The notes below the pieces were generated by a model. It was not told where the DNA came from. It searched no databases and saw nothing but the letters and a program-made list of their open reading frames with translations. A stretch of 64,000 nt of DNA from the NCBI GenBank assembly GCA_028281785.1, contig JANQJG010000004.1, forward strand, positions 1 through 64,000, written 5' to 3'. This stretch comes from Rhodospirillales bacterium. GTDB taxonomy: Bacteria; Pseudomonadota; Alphaproteobacteria; Rhodospirillales; Shumkoniaceae. This document shows positions 18,114-29,853 of the stretch, one piece after another. A program made the translations under genes and the position numbers. How positions within the stretch are numbered: the first letter of the stretch is position 1; each line of letters begins with the position of its first letter.

Positions 18114-19118
18114 TCAACTCGGGGCCGGGGCCTCGGACGGCCACGGTTTGAGATCTTCGGCGTAGTGGCAGGCGACGAGGCGTTCGTCAACCTCTCGCAG
18201 CACCGGCGCGTCGCGCGCGCATCTCTCGGTGGCAAAGGGGCAGCGTCGGTGGAAGGCACAGCCGGATGGCGGATCCAGGGGCGAAGGAAGCTCTCCCTTG
18301 AGGACCACTCTTTGGGTTCGGGCGCTCGCTTCGACGCGCGGGGTCGAGGCGAGCAGCGCGCGCGTGTAGGGATGGCGCGGCCGCTCGAAGATCCGCTCCT
18401 TCGGGCCCTGCTCGGCCGGGCGTCCGAGATACATGACGAGAAGCTCGTCGGCGATATGGCGGACGACACTGAGATCGTGGGAGATGAACAGATAAGCGAG
18501 CTGCAGCTCTTCCTGTAGATCCATCATCAGGTTCAGGACCTGCGCCTGAATCGAAACGTCCAGCGCCGAAACCGGCTCGTCCGCGACGACGACGCCGGGC
18601 CTCAGCATCAGGGCGCGGGCAATGGCGATTCGCTGGCGTTGGCCGCCGGAGAACATATGGGGATAGCGCCCGTAATGCTCTGGCCGCAGCCCGACCCTTC
18701 CCATCATGTCCCGAGCCGCCTCGGCGCGCGAACGGCGATCCATGTCGGTGTTGATGGCCAGCGGTTCTTCCAGGATGGTGCCGATCTTCTTGCGCGGGTT
18801 CAGGGAGCCATAGGGATCCTGGAAGATCATTTGCACCGAGCGACGCAGCTCCGCGCGGCTGCCTCGATCGGCGGCGGAGACGTCGGTGCCGCCGATGCGA
18901 AGAACACCCTCGGTCGGCGGTTCGATAAGGGTGATCAGCCGCGCAAGCGTGGACTTACCGCAGCCGGATTCGCCAACGACCGCCAGCGTGCGGCCCGGCC
19001 TCATGTCGAAGGAAACGCCGTCCAGTGCCTTCAAGGTCCGCACGCTTCTCAAGGGGCCGCGCCGGACCCGATAGTGTCGGCGCAGATCTCGCGCCTCGAG
19101 GACGGAAGACGCCGTCAT
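18114..19118 (-). CDS. dppF: peptide ABC transporter ATP-binding protein, DppF type
   Basis: A 334-residue ATPase of an oligopeptide/dipeptide importer. It shows Walker [14 protein letters not shown], the signature [15 protein letters not shown], Walker [14 protein letters not shown] and the C-terminal oligo_HPY block with [14 protein letters not shown], whose Cys can bind an iron-sulfur cluster in this family. The ATG overlaps the dppD stop by four bases. It is the last gene of dppABCDF. Confidence 0.93.
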   Translation of the reverse strand: MTASSVLEARDLRRHYRVRRGPLRSVRTLKALDGVSFDMRPGRTLAVVGESGCGKSTLARLITLIEPPTEGVLRIGGTDVSAADRGSRAELRRSVQMIFQDPYGSLNPRKKIGTILEEPLAINTDMDRRSRAEAARDMMGRVGLRPEHYGRYPHMFSGGQRQRIAIARALMLRPGVVVADEPVSALDVSIQAQVLNLMMDLQEELQLAYLFISHDLSVVRHIADELLVMYLGRPAEQGPKERIFERPRHPYTRALLASTPRVEASARTQRVVLKGELPSPLDPPSGCAFHRRCPFATERCARDAPVLREVDERLVACHYAEDLKPWPSEAPAPS

Positions 19119-20092
19119 GGGCCGACCCCACCGTCATCGAGGGGATAGTGGCAGCGCACCACATCGCCGCCGATCCGGCGCGCCTCGGGCATCTCCTGTC
19201 GGCACCGGTCCTGCGCATACTGGCAGCGGGGATGAAACAGGCAGCCGCTGGGGCGGTCGTAGGGCCCCGGGACGATCCCCGGGATCGTATCCAGGCGTCG
19301 TTTGCCCTCCGCCCGCTCCGGAAGCGCCTCGAGCAGGGCCGCCGTGTAGGGATGCCGCGGGGCTGCGAACAAATCGGCGACGGCGCGTTGCTCCACCACC
19401 TGCCCCGCATACATGACGACGACACGCTGTGCCGTCTCGGCAACGACCGCCATGTCATGGGTGATCAGAATCAGGGCCATGTCCCGCTCCTGCTGCAGGT
19501 GCAGAAGAAGATCGAGGATCTGGGCCTGAATCGTGACGTCGAGCGCGGTGGTCGGCTCGTCGGCGATAAGCAGGCGGGGGCTGCAGGCGATCGCCATGGC
19601 GATCATCACCCGCTGGTTCATGCCGCCGGAGAGCTGATGGGGAAACGCCCGCAGGCGGGTCTCGGCCGCGGGGATGCCGACCTGATCCAGCAGCTCGACC
19701 GCGCGTGCGCGCCGGGCGGCGCGGGTTCCGCCTTCGTGGACCTTGAGCGCCTCCGTGATCTGGAACCCGACCGTGAAGCACGGGTTGAGGCTGGTCAGCG
19801 GCTCCTGGAAGATCATGGCCATATCCTTGCCCGTGATCCGCCGCCGGTCCGACGCCGGAAGGGAGGCGAGATCAACCGTGTCGAAGCTCAGCCTCTCGGC
19901 CTGAACACGCCCCGGGAAAGCGATCAGCCCCATCAACGCAAGCATGGAGACGCTTTTGCCCGATCCCGACTCGCCGACGATGCCGACGACCTCCCCTTCA
20001 TCGACCTCAAGGGTCACCCCGTTCACCGCCCGGAAGCCTTTGGCGGATTCGCCAAACTCGACCGTGAGATCATGGATTTCGACGAGGGGCAT
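19115..20092 (-). CDS. dppD: peptide ABC transporter ATP-binding protein, DppD type
   Basis: A 325-residue ATPase that pairs with DppF. Walker A is [14 protein letters not shown], the signature [15 protein letters not shown], Walker [17 protein letters not shown], and the C-terminal part has [29 protein letters not shown] is taken as start because its ATG shares one base with the dppC stop (TGATG), a typical coupled junction; longer in-frame starts run into dppC. Confidence 0.93.
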   Translation of the reverse strand: MPLVEIHDLTVEFGESAKGFRAVNGVTLEVDEGEVVGIVGESGSGKSVSMLALMGLIAFPGRVQAERLSFDTVDLASLPASDRRRITGKDMAMIFQEPLTSLNPCFTVGFQITEALKVHEGGTRAARRARAVELLDQVGIPAAETRLRAFPHQLSGGMNQRVMIAMAIACSPRLLIADEPTTALDVTIQAQILDLLLHLQQERDMALILITHDMAVVAETAQRVVVMYAGQVVEQRAVADLFAAPRHPYTAALLEALPERAEGKRRLDTIPGIVPGPYDRPSGCLFHPRCQYAQDRCRQEMPEARRIGGDVVRCHYPLDDGGVGP

Positions 20093-20991
20093 CAGCGTTT
20101 CAGCCTCGGATCGAGGGCGTCGCGAAGGCCGTCGCCCATCAGGTTGAAGGCGAGCACCGTGATCAGGATGGCGATGCCCGGAAAGGTTACGACCCACCAC
20201 GCGCGCTGAATGAACTGGAGCGCGTCGGCGAGCATCGTTCCCCACTCCGGCGTCGGCGGCTGCGCCCCGAGGCCGAGGAAGCCGAGCGCCGCGAGGTCCA
20301 GGATGGCCGTCGAGAACCCTAGGGTCGCCTGCACGATCAGGGGCGCCATGCAGTTGGGCAGCACCGTCGCGATCATCAGCCGAAACATCCCGGCCCCGCT
20401 CACGCGCGAGGCGGTGACATAGTCCTTCGACATCTCGGTGATGACAGCGGCCCGGGTCAGGCGCACGAAATGCGGCAGTTGGACGACCACGACCGCCATC
20501 GCCGCGTTGAGCAGGCTCGGCCCGAGCACGGCGACGATGACAATGGCGAGCAACAGGCTTGGCAGCGCCAGCATGATGTCCATGGCGCGCATGATCAGGA
20601 TCTCGACGGCTCCGCGGAAGAAGCCGGCGATCAGCCCGATCAAGATGCCGGAGGTCAGCGCGAGGGTGACCACCAGCGAGCCGATGGACATGGATACGCG
20701 GGCGCCGTGGATGATCCGGGACAGGATGTCGCGGCCGATATCGTCGGTTCCCAGCAGGAACTCAATGGACCCGTCATCGGTCCAGGCCGGAGGCGTCAGA
20801 AGCGCGTCGCGAAATTGGGCCTGTGGTTCATGCGGCGCGAGCATATCGGCGAAAATGGCTACAAGTCCCAGGCAGACAATCACGTAAAGCCCCGCCAGCG
20901 CGCCACGATTGGCGCTGAAATAGCGCCAGAACTCGACGACGGGATGCGGTGGCTGCTCGGCGGCGGCCAGGGTGGCGGTCTCCGTGGTCAT
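20092..20991 (-). CDS. dppC: peptide ABC transporter permease, DppC type
   Basis: A 299-residue permease with an N-terminal cytoplasmic stretch, a first helix ([17 protein letters not shown]), a periplasmic loop with [17 protein letters not shown] typical of DppC/OppC, and five further helices. The EAA loop [18 protein letters not shown] contacts the ATPases. The ATG at 20991 overlaps the stop of dppB by four bases. Confidence 0.93.
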   Translation of the reverse strand: MTTETATLAAAEQPPHPVVEFWRYFSANRGALAGLYVIVCLGLVAIFADMLAPHEPQAQFRDALLTPPAWTDDGSIEFLLGTDDIGRDILSRIIHGARVSMSIGSLVVTLALTSGILIGLIAGFFRGAVEILIMRAMDIMLALPSLLLAIVIVAVLGPSLLNAAMAVVVVQLPHFVRLTRAAVITEMSKDYVTASRVSGAGMFRLMIATVLPNCMAPLIVQATLGFSTAILDLAALGFLGLGAQPPTPEWGTMLADALQFIQRAWWVVTFPGIAILITVLAFNLMGDGLRDALDPRLKR

Positions 20992-22004
20992 GTCGACGCC
21001 CCGTGCCGAATGCGTGGATTGATGAGGCCGTACAGCAGGTCGACGATCAGGTTCACCCCCATCACGACGGAGGCGACCAGCAACACGCCGCCCTGAAGCA
21101 CCGGGTAGTCGCGGCGGTGAACCGATTCCACCAGCCATTTGCCGACGCCGGGCCAGGCGAAGATGGTCTCGGTCAGGATGGCGCCGGCGAACAGCACGCC
21201 CACCGCCAGGCCGATCACGGTGACCACGGGAATGAGCGCGTTGCGCAGAGCGTGCATGCCGATCACGCGAACCGGCGGCAGCCCCTTGGCATAGGCCGTG
21301 CGGATATAGTCTTCGCTGAGCACCTCGAGCATGGAGGATCGTGTCATGCGGGCGATGACGGCGAGAGGAATCGTTCCCAGGGCGATGGCGGGCAGGATCA
21401 AGTGCCGGACCGCCGACAGGAACGCGCCCTCCTCGTCGGACAGCAGGCTGTCGATGAGCATGAAGCCGGTCACCGGCTCGACGAAGAACAGCGCGGACAA
21501 GCGTCCCGATACCGGCGTCAGGTTCAAATGGACCGAGAAGGTCAGGATCAGCAGCAGGGCCCACCAGAAGATCGGCATCGAATAGCCGGTCAGCGAGAGC
21601 GTCATTGTCGAGTAGTCAAAGACGGTCCCCCGCCGGACCGCCGCGATCACGCCCATGGGCAGGCCGATTCCGACGGCAAACAGGATCGCGCAGAGCGAGA
21701 GTTCGATGGTTGCCGGGAACAGGGTCAGGAACTCCGTCAGGACCGGCTGCTTGGTGACGATCGAGCGGCCGAGATCGCCCTGCAGCAGATCACCGATATA
21801 GATCGCGTACTGTTCCAGAATCGGCCGGTCGAGGCCGAGCTCCGCGCGCAGGGCCGCGTGGCGGTCCGGGGCGATGCCGCGCTCCCCGACGAGCAGCTCG
21901 ATCGGATCGCCCGGCACCAGCCGGATGAGCGAGAAGGTGAGGAGAGTCACCCCGATGAAGGCCGGAATGACCAGGCTGACTCGTTTGAGGAGGAAGCCGA
22001 GCAT
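20988..22004 (-). CDS. dppB: peptide ABC transporter permease, DppB type
   Basis: A 338-residue permease: the first helix is VSLVIPAFIGVTLLTFSLIR followed by LVPGDPIELLVGERG, a DppB/OppB signature. The EAA loop is AYAKGLPPVRVIGMHALRNALIP. Six helices in all. It forms the membrane channel with DppC. It begins about 80 bp after the end of dppA, across a hairpin. Confidence 0.94.
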   Translation of the reverse strand: MLGFLLKRVSLVIPAFIGVTLLTFSLIRLVPGDPIELLVGERGIAPDRHAALRAELGLDRPILEQYAIYIGDLLQGDLGRSIVTKQPVLTEFLTLFPATIELSLCAILFAVGIGLPMGVIAAVRRGTVFDYSTMTLSLTGYSMPIFWWALLLILTFSVHLNLTPVSGRLSALFFVEPVTGFMLIDSLLSDEEGAFLSAVRHLILPAIALGTIPLAVIARMTRSSMLEVLSEDYIRTAYAKGLPPVRVIGMHALRNALIPVVTVIGLAVGVLFAGAILTETIFAWPGVGKWLVESVHRRDYPVLQGGVLLVASVVMGVNLIVDLLYGLINPRIRHGAST

Positions 22005-22019
22005 CGTCGTTTAAGGAAA

Positions 22020-22064
22020 ATGCCCCCGGGCGCGGTTAAAATGTCTACCTCGCCCGAGGGGCAT
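22020..22064 (-). terminator. hairpin between dppA and dppB
   Basis: ATGCCCCTCGGGCG and CGCCCGGGGGCAT pair with one bulged base and are followed on the minus strand by TTTTCC. The position, directly after the binding-protein gene and before the permeases, matches attenuators or RNA-stabilising stems that give binding proteins a higher level than membrane components. Partial rather than full termination is expected, because dppB has no other obvious promoter. Confidence 0.7.
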
Positions 22065-22084
22065 GGCACCGTTCCGTGCCCGAC

Positions 22085-23686
22085 CTATTTCAGATCGACG
22101 CCGTAGAAGATATGGCCTCCGAATGGATCGATCCGGAAGTCCACCACGTTTTTGGCGACCGGCTTGAAGACGACCGAATGGGCAATGGTGACCCAGGGCG
22201 CCTCTTCCTTGAAGATCACTTGGGCCTGCTCATAGAGTTTGGTCCGCTCGGCGACGTCCGACGTCCTTTTGGCCTGAATCAGCAGATCGTCGAACGCTTT
22301 ATTGCACCAGCGAGCCCGGTTGAGACCGGACTCGTCTTGGGCGGCGTCGCAGCCCAGCAGCGCGTGGAGGAAGTTGTCGGGGTCGCCGTTGTCGCCGGTC
22401 CAGCCCAGCATCACCGTCTGGTGCTCGCCCTCACTGGAACGTTTGAGATACTCACCCCATTCGAAGGTCACGATCTTGGCGGTGACGCCGACCTTGGCCC
22501 AGTCTTCCTGGACGATCTCGGCCATGCGGCGGGCGTTGGGGTTGTAAGGCCTTTGCACCGGCATCGCCCAGATGTCGGTCTCGAAGCCGTCCGCATGGCC
22601 GGCCTCGGCGAGAAGCTGTTTGGCCTTCTCGGGGTCATAGGGGTAGTCCACGACAGCGTCGTTGTAGGACCAGATGGTCGGGGGGATCGGGTTCTTGGCG
22701 GCCTTGCCGGCCCCAAGATAGATGGCCTCGATGATCGCCTGCTTGTTGATCGCCATGTTAAGCGCTTGGCGGACGCGCTTGTCCGTGAACGGCTCTTTCT
22801 GGGTGTGGAACGCGAGGTAGCCAACGTTCAGGCCCTCCTGCTCGAGGACGTTGATGTTTTCGTCCCGCTTCATCGCCTTGATGTCGGCCGGGTTCGGATA
22901 GGGCATGACATGGCATTCGCCGGCTTTCAGCTTGGCGTAACGGACAGCGGCATCCGGCGTGATCGCGAACACCAGGTTATCGAGCGGCGCTTTGCCGGCC
23001 CAGTAGCCGGGATGGGCCTTGAAGCGGATGACGGCGTCCTTCTGATAGTTCACGAGCTGGAACGGACCCGTAGCCACCGGCTCGAGGTCGATCTTCTCGG
23101 GCGTTCCGGCGGCCCGCATCTTCTCCGCGTACTCGGCCGACATGATGGACGCGAAATCCATGGCCAGATTGGCGATGAAGGGGGCCTCGGGCTTGTGGAG
23201 GACGAACCGGACCGTGTAGTCGTCAACTTTTTCGATGGCCTTGATCAGGCTAGGCATGCCCATGGCATTGAAGTACTCGTAGGTGCCGCCCGACAGCTTG
23301 TGGTCGGGGTGACTGGGGTCGAACTGACGATTGAAGCTGTAGAGCACGTCGTCGGCGTTGAACTCGCGGCTCGGCGTGAGGTTCTTGGTCGTGTGGAACG
23401 TGACGCCTTGGCGGAGCCTGAAGGTGTAGACCGTGCCGTCGTTGGAAACTTCCCAGCTTTCCGCCAGCCCAGGAACCACCTTGGTGGTTCCCCGTTCGAA
23501 CTCGACTAAACGGTTGTAGACGTTCTTCGCCGACGCATCGAACGAGGTGCCGTCGGTGTAGAGCGACGCGTTGAAACCGGAGGGGCTGCCCTCGGAACAG
23601 TAGACGAGGGTTTTCGCCTGGGCGGCGCCGGCAAGGACAAGTCCGGCCGAGGCCACCGCAATCGCAAGACTGAACCGTCGATACAT
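22085..23686 (-). CDS. dppA: dipeptide ABC transporter substrate-binding protein
   Basis: A 533-residue periplasmic class C binding protein, close to the usual DppA length. The signal peptide is MYRRFSLAIAVASAGLVLAG with AQA cleavage. The mature part begins KTLVYCSEGSPSGFNASLYTDG, and has the family blocks PGLAESWEVSNDG, REFNADDVLYSFNR and LMLGWTGDNGDPDNFL-like (VMLGWTGDNGDPDN). It captures di- or short peptides, or heme in some DppA. The ATG at 23686 has AGGGAGTC upstream. A -35-like TTGACA (23782-23787) and TAGGTT (23758-23763) precede it. Confidence 0.95.
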   Translation of the reverse strand: MYRRFSLAIAVASAGLVLAGAAQAKTLVYCSEGSPSGFNASLYTDGTSFDASAKNVYNRLVEFERGTTKVVPGLAESWEVSNDGTVYTFRLRQGVTFHTTKNLTPSREFNADDVLYSFNRQFDPSHPDHKLSGGTYEYFNAMGMPSLIKAIEKVDDYTVRFVLHKPEAPFIANLAMDFASIMSAEYAEKMRAAGTPEKIDLEPVATGPFQLVNYQKDAVIRFKAHPGYWAGKAPLDNLVFAITPDAAVRYAKLKAGECHVMPYPNPADIKAMKRDENINVLEQEGLNVGYLAFHTQKEPFTDKRVRQALNMAINKQAIIEAIYLGAGKAAKNPIPPTIWSYNDAVVDYPYDPEKAKQLLAEAGHADGFETDIWAMPVQRPYNPNARRMAEIVQEDWAKVGVTAKIVTFEWGEYLKRSSEGEHQTVMLGWTGDNGDPDNFLHALLGCDAAQDESGLNRARWCNKAFDDLLIQAKRTSDVAERTKLYEQAQVIFKEEAPWVTIAHSVVFKPVAKNVVDFRIDPFGGHIFYGVDLK

Positions 23687-23747
23687 TTGAAGACTCCCTG
23701 AAAAGTGTTTGAACAAATGGTTCTTCTCTCACCGCGGTTTACTGCGG

Positions 23748-23787
23748 GGTTGACCCCAACCTAGGAGGACTTTTCATCGAATGTCAA
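23748..23787 (-). promoter_or_regulatory. candidate dppA promoter with inverted repeat
   Basis: On the minus strand TTGACA (23782-23787) is followed after 18 bp by TAGGTT (23758-23763), a plausible sigma-70 promoter. The -10 overlaps the inverted repeat GGTTG-accc-CAACC (23748-23761), which could be an operator. Only the sequence match supports this. Confidence 0.45.
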
Positions 23788-23862
23788 TCACGCCAAAGCC
23801 GCAGTTCACCAGCATGTGACGGCGGCATGGAGCGTCTGGCCGCCCCCCGATATACTCCGCGC

Positions 23863-26625
23863 ATGATCCGCTCCGATCCCCCGCAAGTCCGCGTCCGCCT
23901 GCCCGAGGCCCCGGCCTTGGTCGCCGGCGCCGGCGGCGCGGCCTGGGTATCACCGGCCGGAGAGGTGGAGACCCTGCCCCTCGACCGCGCGGCGGCGCGT
24001 CTCGCCGTTTCGCCCCCGCCGCTGGTCTGCCATGCCCGCGCCACCGCTGTCCGGCTTGGGACCTCGCGCTTCGACGCCCACGACCTCCTTGAACTCTTTG
24101 CGTTCGTGCGCCCGGCCCGGTTCTGCGTGCCGACACCTCGAGGGTTGGCCGAGGCCTTGGGGCTTCCCCTTCCGGCGACACCCGAGCAGGCGGCGGCGTC
24201 CCTTTTCTCAGCCGCGACCGAATTGCTCGGCGAGCTTGCTCGACTGAATTCCGCGGCCCGGCAGAGCGCCAGGACCGTGGCCTGGGCCATGGCGCGCGGG
24301 GGTTGGCTCTGGGGCGGCGCGGTGCTCGCCGCATTGGGGCTGGAGGAGGACACGCCGCCGCGCAGTCTCGCCGCCGGCTTGCGCGTTTGGATGCGGCTGC
24401 CGGAGTGGAAGGAACATACTGCCGAACCGCCGGCGGGAGACTGGCCCGTCGAGGCGGTGGAGGCCCGGGCGCGTCTGATGAGACTTCTGGGGACGACGGC
24501 CGAGGATCGTCCCCAGCAGACCGACTACGCCTCCCATGTCGCGGCTGCCTTCGCGCCGCGCGAACGGGCGGACGAGCCTGCCTTCGTCATCGCCGAGGCG
24601 GGAACCGGCGTCGGCAAGACCGTCGGCTACATCGCCCCGGCCAGCGTCTGGGTCGAGAAGAACAGCGCCCCGGTCTGGATCAGCACCTATACCCGCAACC
24701 TTCAGCGGCAGCTCGACGCCGAGCTCGACCGCCTCTATCCCGACCCGGAGAGGAAGGCCGCCAAGATCGTCATCCGTAAGGGCCGGGAGAATTATTTCTG
24801 CCTGCTCAATCTGGACGAGGCGGTGTCCCGGCTGCCGGAGCGCGGCGGCGCCGACGCGGTTCCGCTCGGTTTGATGGCCCGCTGGGCCCTGGCGACCCGG
24901 GACGGCGACATGGTCGGCGGCGATTTCCCCGCCTGGCTGGCCGATCTGGTCGGAACGCGTCTGACCGTCGACCTCACAGACACGCGCGGGGAGTGCGTCT
25001 ACGCGGCCTGCCCGCACTATCGGAAATGCTTCGTCGAGCGGTCGATCCGGCGGGCCCGGGGCGCCGATATGGTCGTCGCCAACCATGCCCTGGTGATGAC
25101 CCAGGCCGCGCTCGGCGGCGGCGAGGACGGGTTGTTGCCGACGCGCTATGTCTTCGACGAGGGGCACCACTTGTTCGACGCCGCCGATTCGGCCTTTTCC
25201 GCCCATCTCAGCGGCATGGAAACGGCGGATCTTCGGCGCTGGCTGCTCGGCGCGGAGTCCCGCGGCCGATCGCGCAGCCGGGGTCTGCGGGAGCGGATCG
25301 GCGATCTCCTGACCGGGGAGGGCGAGGCGATGGAGGCGTTGGAGGGCATTCTCCACGCCGCGCGGGCGCTGCCCGGCCCGGGATGGCGGCAACGGATCGG
25401 CGGCGGCAATCCCGTCGGCGCGGCCGAAGCGTTTCTCGCGCTCGCGCGCCAACAGGTCCTCGCGCGGGAGTCCGATCCCAACTCCCCTTACGGACTCGAA
25501 GCCCATGCTCGGCCGCCAGTCCCCGGAATGCTGGAGGCGGCGGCCTCTCTCGACAAGGCGCTGGGGCGTCTCGATCACGCGCTGACGGCGCTTCTCGCCC
25601 ATCTGTCCCGGCTTCTGGACGACCAGGCGGACGAGCTCGAGACGGCGGCGAGGGCAAGGATCGAGTCGGCGCGCCGAAGCCTCGAGCGCCGAGCCGTTCT
25701 CCCGGTCCGGAGCTGGCGCGCCATGCTGGCCGCGCTTCGCGAGGATACGCCGCCGGAGTTTGCCGACTGGCTGGCCATCGACCGTGAATACGGACGCGAG
25801 CGCGATGTCGGCCTCCATCGCCACTGGCTCGATCCCATGCAACCCTTCGCAACGGTGGTGGCGGAGCCGGCGCACGGCTTGCTGGTTACTTCGGCCTCCC
25901 TCCGCGACGGCACGGGAGACGAGGACGCCGACTGGCGCGCGGCCGACATTCGCACCGGCATCCGGCATGTCCGCGTTCGGGACGCCAGGATCTCGGTGCC
26001 GTCGCCCTTTGACTACAAGCGACTGACCCGCGTGTTCGTCGTCACGGATGTCGACCGACGCGATATCGGACAGGTGTCGGCGGCCTACCGGGCTTTGTTT
26101 CTGGCGGCGGGCGGTGGCGGGCTGGGACTCTTTACCGCCATTTTACGGCTGCGCGACGTACATTCGCGGATCTCGGCGGAGCTCGAGTCCGCCGGGCTGC
26201 AACTGCTGGCCCAGCATGTGGACGGGATGGATACCTCGACACTCATCGATATCTTCCGCGCCGAGGAGCATAGCTGCCTTCTCGGAACCGATGCCGTGCG
26301 CGACGGTATCGACGTGCCTGGAAACTCGCTCAGAATGATTGTTTTCGATCGTGTGCCCTGGCCGCGACCGACGATTTTGCATCGGGCCCGCAAGGAGGTG
26401 TTGGGCGGCCGCGCCTTCGACGAGATGTTGGCCCGCCTTCGCCTCAAACAGGCTTATGGCCGATTGGTCCGCCGCGCCGACGACCGCGGCGTCTTCGTGA
26501 TGCTCGACCGGGCCTTGCCATCCCGCCTGACCAGCGCCTTTCCCACGGACGTCGCGGTCGAGCGGGTCGGCCTTGCCCGGGCGGTCGCCGAGACGCGGGC
26601 ATTTCTCGGAGAACGGGGCGATTGA
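23863..26625 (+). CDS. DinG/XPD-type ATP-dependent DNA helicase
   Basis: About 920 residues. A superfamily 2 helicase with Walker A EAGTGVGKTVGYIAP, a DEAH-like box VFDEGHHLFD, and motif VI AYGRLVRRADDRGVFVMLDR. Four Cys (C313, C378, C383, C389) between motifs I and II fit the iron-sulfur cluster of XPD/DinG helicases, which unwind 5' to 3'. The first 230 residues form an extra N-terminal domain with no recognised motif. The second motif reads DEGH rather than DEAH. The start MIRSDPP is preferred over 23827. Confidence 0.88.
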   Translation: MIRSDPPQVRVRLPEAPALVAGAGGAAWVSPAGEVETLPLDRAAARLAVSPPPLVCHARATAVRLGTSRFDAHDLLELFAFVRPARFCVPTPRGLAEALGLPLPATPEQAAASLFSAATELLGELARLNSAARQSARTVAWAMARGGWLWGGAVLAALGLEEDTPPRSLAAGLRVWMRLPEWKEHTAEPPAGDWPVEAVEARARLMRLLGTTAEDRPQQTDYASHVAAAFAPRERADEPAFVIAEAGTGVGKTVGYIAPASVWVEKNSAPVWISTYTRNLQRQLDAELDRLYPDPERKAAKIVIRKGRENYFCLLNLDEAVSRLPERGGADAVPLGLMARWALATRDGDMVGGDFPAWLADLVGTRLTVDLTDTRGECVYAACPHYRKCFVERSIRRARGADMVVANHALVMTQAALGGGEDGLLPTRYVFDEGHHLFDAADSAFSAHLSGMETADLRRWLLGAESRGRSRSRGLRERIGDLLTGEGEAMEALEGILHAARALPGPGWRQRIGGGNPVGAAEAFLALARQQVLARESDPNSPYGLEAHARPPVPGMLEAAASLDKALGRLDHALTALLAHLSRLLDDQADELETAARARIESARRSLERRAVLPVRSWRAMLAALREDTPPEFADWLAIDREYGRERDVGLHRHWLDPMQPFATVVAEPAHGLLVTSASLRDGTGDEDADWRAADIRTGIRHVRVRDARISVPSPFDYKRLTRVFVVTDVDRRDIGQVSAAYRALFLAAGGGGLGLFTAILRLRDVHSRISAELESAGLQLLAQHVDGMDTSTLIDIFRAEEHSCLLGTDAVRDGIDVPGNSLRMIVFDRVPWPRPTILHRARKEVLGGRAFDEMLARLRLKQAYGRLVRRADDRGVFVMLDRALPSRLTSAFPTDVAVERVGLARAVAETRAFLGERGD

Positions 26626-26753
26626 ACGCAACTTGGCAGCCGAGGGCGAATGCACGTCGCAAATCCGTGAGAATTGTTGCCATTTGGTCCGATAATGCTC
26701 TAAGTCCCGGGTCCGTGGGAAACCATTCGCGTTTCAACGGAAAGTCGAGAAAC

Positions 26754-27182
26754 ATGATCAGTCATCACGCTGCCCTGGTCTATACGATGGTTCTGATGTC
26801 CGCCGCCGATACCAACATGACGGACGCGGAGCTTAGAAGAATCGGCACGATCATCTCCAACCTGCCGGTTTTCAAGGATTACAACATGGATCTGCTGCCG
26901 CAGACAGCCGCCGCCTGTGCCGAACTGCTCGACGACGAGGACGGACTCGATCGCGCTTTCGAGCTGATCGTGGCGGCATTACCGCCGCGGTTACGGGAAA
27001 CGGCCTATGCCCTGGCCTGCGACGTCGCCGCGGCGGACGGCGAGGTCCATCAGGAGGAGCTGCGTCTGCTGGAGTTGATCCGTCATCGGCTGGAGATCGA
27101 TCGCCTGATCGCCGCCGCCATAGAGCGCGGCGCGCGTGCCCGCTTCACCGCGTTCAGCGAGGAGGCCGTGGAAACGGTGTGA
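26754..27182 (+). CDS. TerB-family (tellurite resistance-like) protein
   Basis: A 142-residue helical protein of the TerB/DjlA-N fold. Residues 8-40 (YTMVLMSAADTNMTDAELRRIG) and 85-115 (ACDVAAADGEVHQEELRLLEL) each carry the D-G/N-x-x-D/E pattern that binds metal in TerB. Stand-alone TerB proteins are common in alphaproteobacteria and need not confer tellurite resistance. The stop overlaps the ATG of the next gene by one base (TGATG). A longer frame from 26622 has no protein-like composition. Confidence 0.82.
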   Translation: MISHHAALVYTMVLMSAADTNMTDAELRRIGTIISNLPVFKDYNMDLLPQTAAACAELLDDEDGLDRAFELIVAALPPRLRETAYALACDVAAADGEVHQEELRLLELIRHRLEIDRLIAAAIERGARARFTAFSEEAVETV

Positions 27183-28063
27183 TGAACGCACTCACGGGCC
27201 GGGCCGTGGGGTTCATCGGGCTGGGCCTGATGGGCCAGGGGATGACGCGCAATCTGCTCCGCGCCGGGGCCCGTCTGCTGGTCAATGATCTCGATCCGGC
27301 GACCGTCGACGCTCTCGTCGCTGAGGGCGCCATCGGCAGGGAGACGCCAGCGGCCATCGCGGGCGAATCCGGGACAGTCATCCTTATGGTTACGGACACG
27401 CGGGCCGCCGAATCCGTGCTTCTCGGCCAGGGCGGCGTTCTCGAAGGCCTGAGACCCGATGCCCTGGTCATCGACATGGGAACCACCGCGGCCACCGCCA
27501 CGCGGCGCTTTGCCGAACGGGTCCGGGCGGCCGGCGGCGATTATGTCGATGCCCCCGTCTCCGGCGGCATGGTCGGCGCCCGCGACGGGACCCTGTCGAT
27601 CATGGCCGGTGGCGCCGAGGCGGCGCTGGATCGGGCGCGACCGGTCCTCGACGTTCTGGGCAGCCGGCTCACCCATGTCGGACCCGTGGGCGCGGGACAA
27701 GTGGCGAAGGCAGCGAACCAGATCATTGTCGGGCTTACGATCGGCGCCGTCGCCGAGGGTCTGACCCTTGCCCGCCGCGCCGGGGTCGACCCGGCCAGGG
27801 TGCGGGAGGCAGTGATGGGCGGCTTCGCGGATTCGCGCGTCCTCGAGCTTCACGGCAAGCGCATGATCGAGAACGATTTCGAGCCAGGCGCCCACTGCAC
27901 GGTCCAGCAGAAGGACCTGTCCCAGGCCCTCGAACTCGCCCGGGAGCTGGATCAGGAGCTGCCGGCGACGAGGCTTTGCCTGGAGCTTTATGACAGGCTG
28001 ATCGCCGAGGGCCACGGCAAGCTCGACCACGCCGCCCTGATCAAGGTCCTGGACAAAGGCTGA
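27182..28063 (+). CDS. 3-hydroxyisobutyrate dehydrogenase-family oxidoreductase
   Basis: A 293-residue beta-hydroxyacid dehydrogenase. Residues 8-30 hold the Rossmann motif GFIGLGLMGQGMTRNLL; the substrate motif is DAPVSGGMVGARDGTLSIMAGG and the catalytic Lys lies in GAGQVAKAANQI. Members oxidise 3-hydroxyisobutyrate, tartronate semialdehyde or related acids; which one applies here is not visible. It is coupled to the TerB-like gene. Confidence 0.88.
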   Translation: MNALTGRAVGFIGLGLMGQGMTRNLLRAGARLLVNDLDPATVDALVAEGAIGRETPAAIAGESGTVILMVTDTRAAESVLLGQGGVLEGLRPDALVIDMGTTAATATRRFAERVRAAGGDYVDAPVSGGMVGARDGTLSIMAGGAEAALDRARPVLDVLGSRLTHVGPVGAGQVAKAANQIIVGLTIGAVAEGLTLARRAGVDPARVREAVMGGFADSRVLELHGKRMIENDFEPGAHCTVQQKDLSQALELARELDQELPATRLCLELYDRLIAEGHGKLDHAALIKVLDKG

Positions 28064-28126
28064 GGTACGGTAGTGCTCTAGGTACCTTCGGGTCGCTACC
28101 CGACGTTTCCATGCCCGCCGCAAACA

Positions 28127-28160
28127 GGGAAGGGCCACGCCCGGAGGCATGGCCCTTCCC
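28127..28160. terminator. hairpin between oxidoreductase gene and groEL
   Basis: GGGAAGGGCCA and TGGCCCTTCCC form a perfect 11-bp stem with a 12-base loop that itself can pair GCC with GGC. It lies between two convergent genes and could terminate both. T-runs are short on each side (TGTTTG on the minus strand). Confidence 0.7.
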
Positions 28161-28194
28161 ATCATGTGCGAAAGACTTTCGTTGGGACGGTGCC

Positions 28195-29853
<1,659 letters not shown>

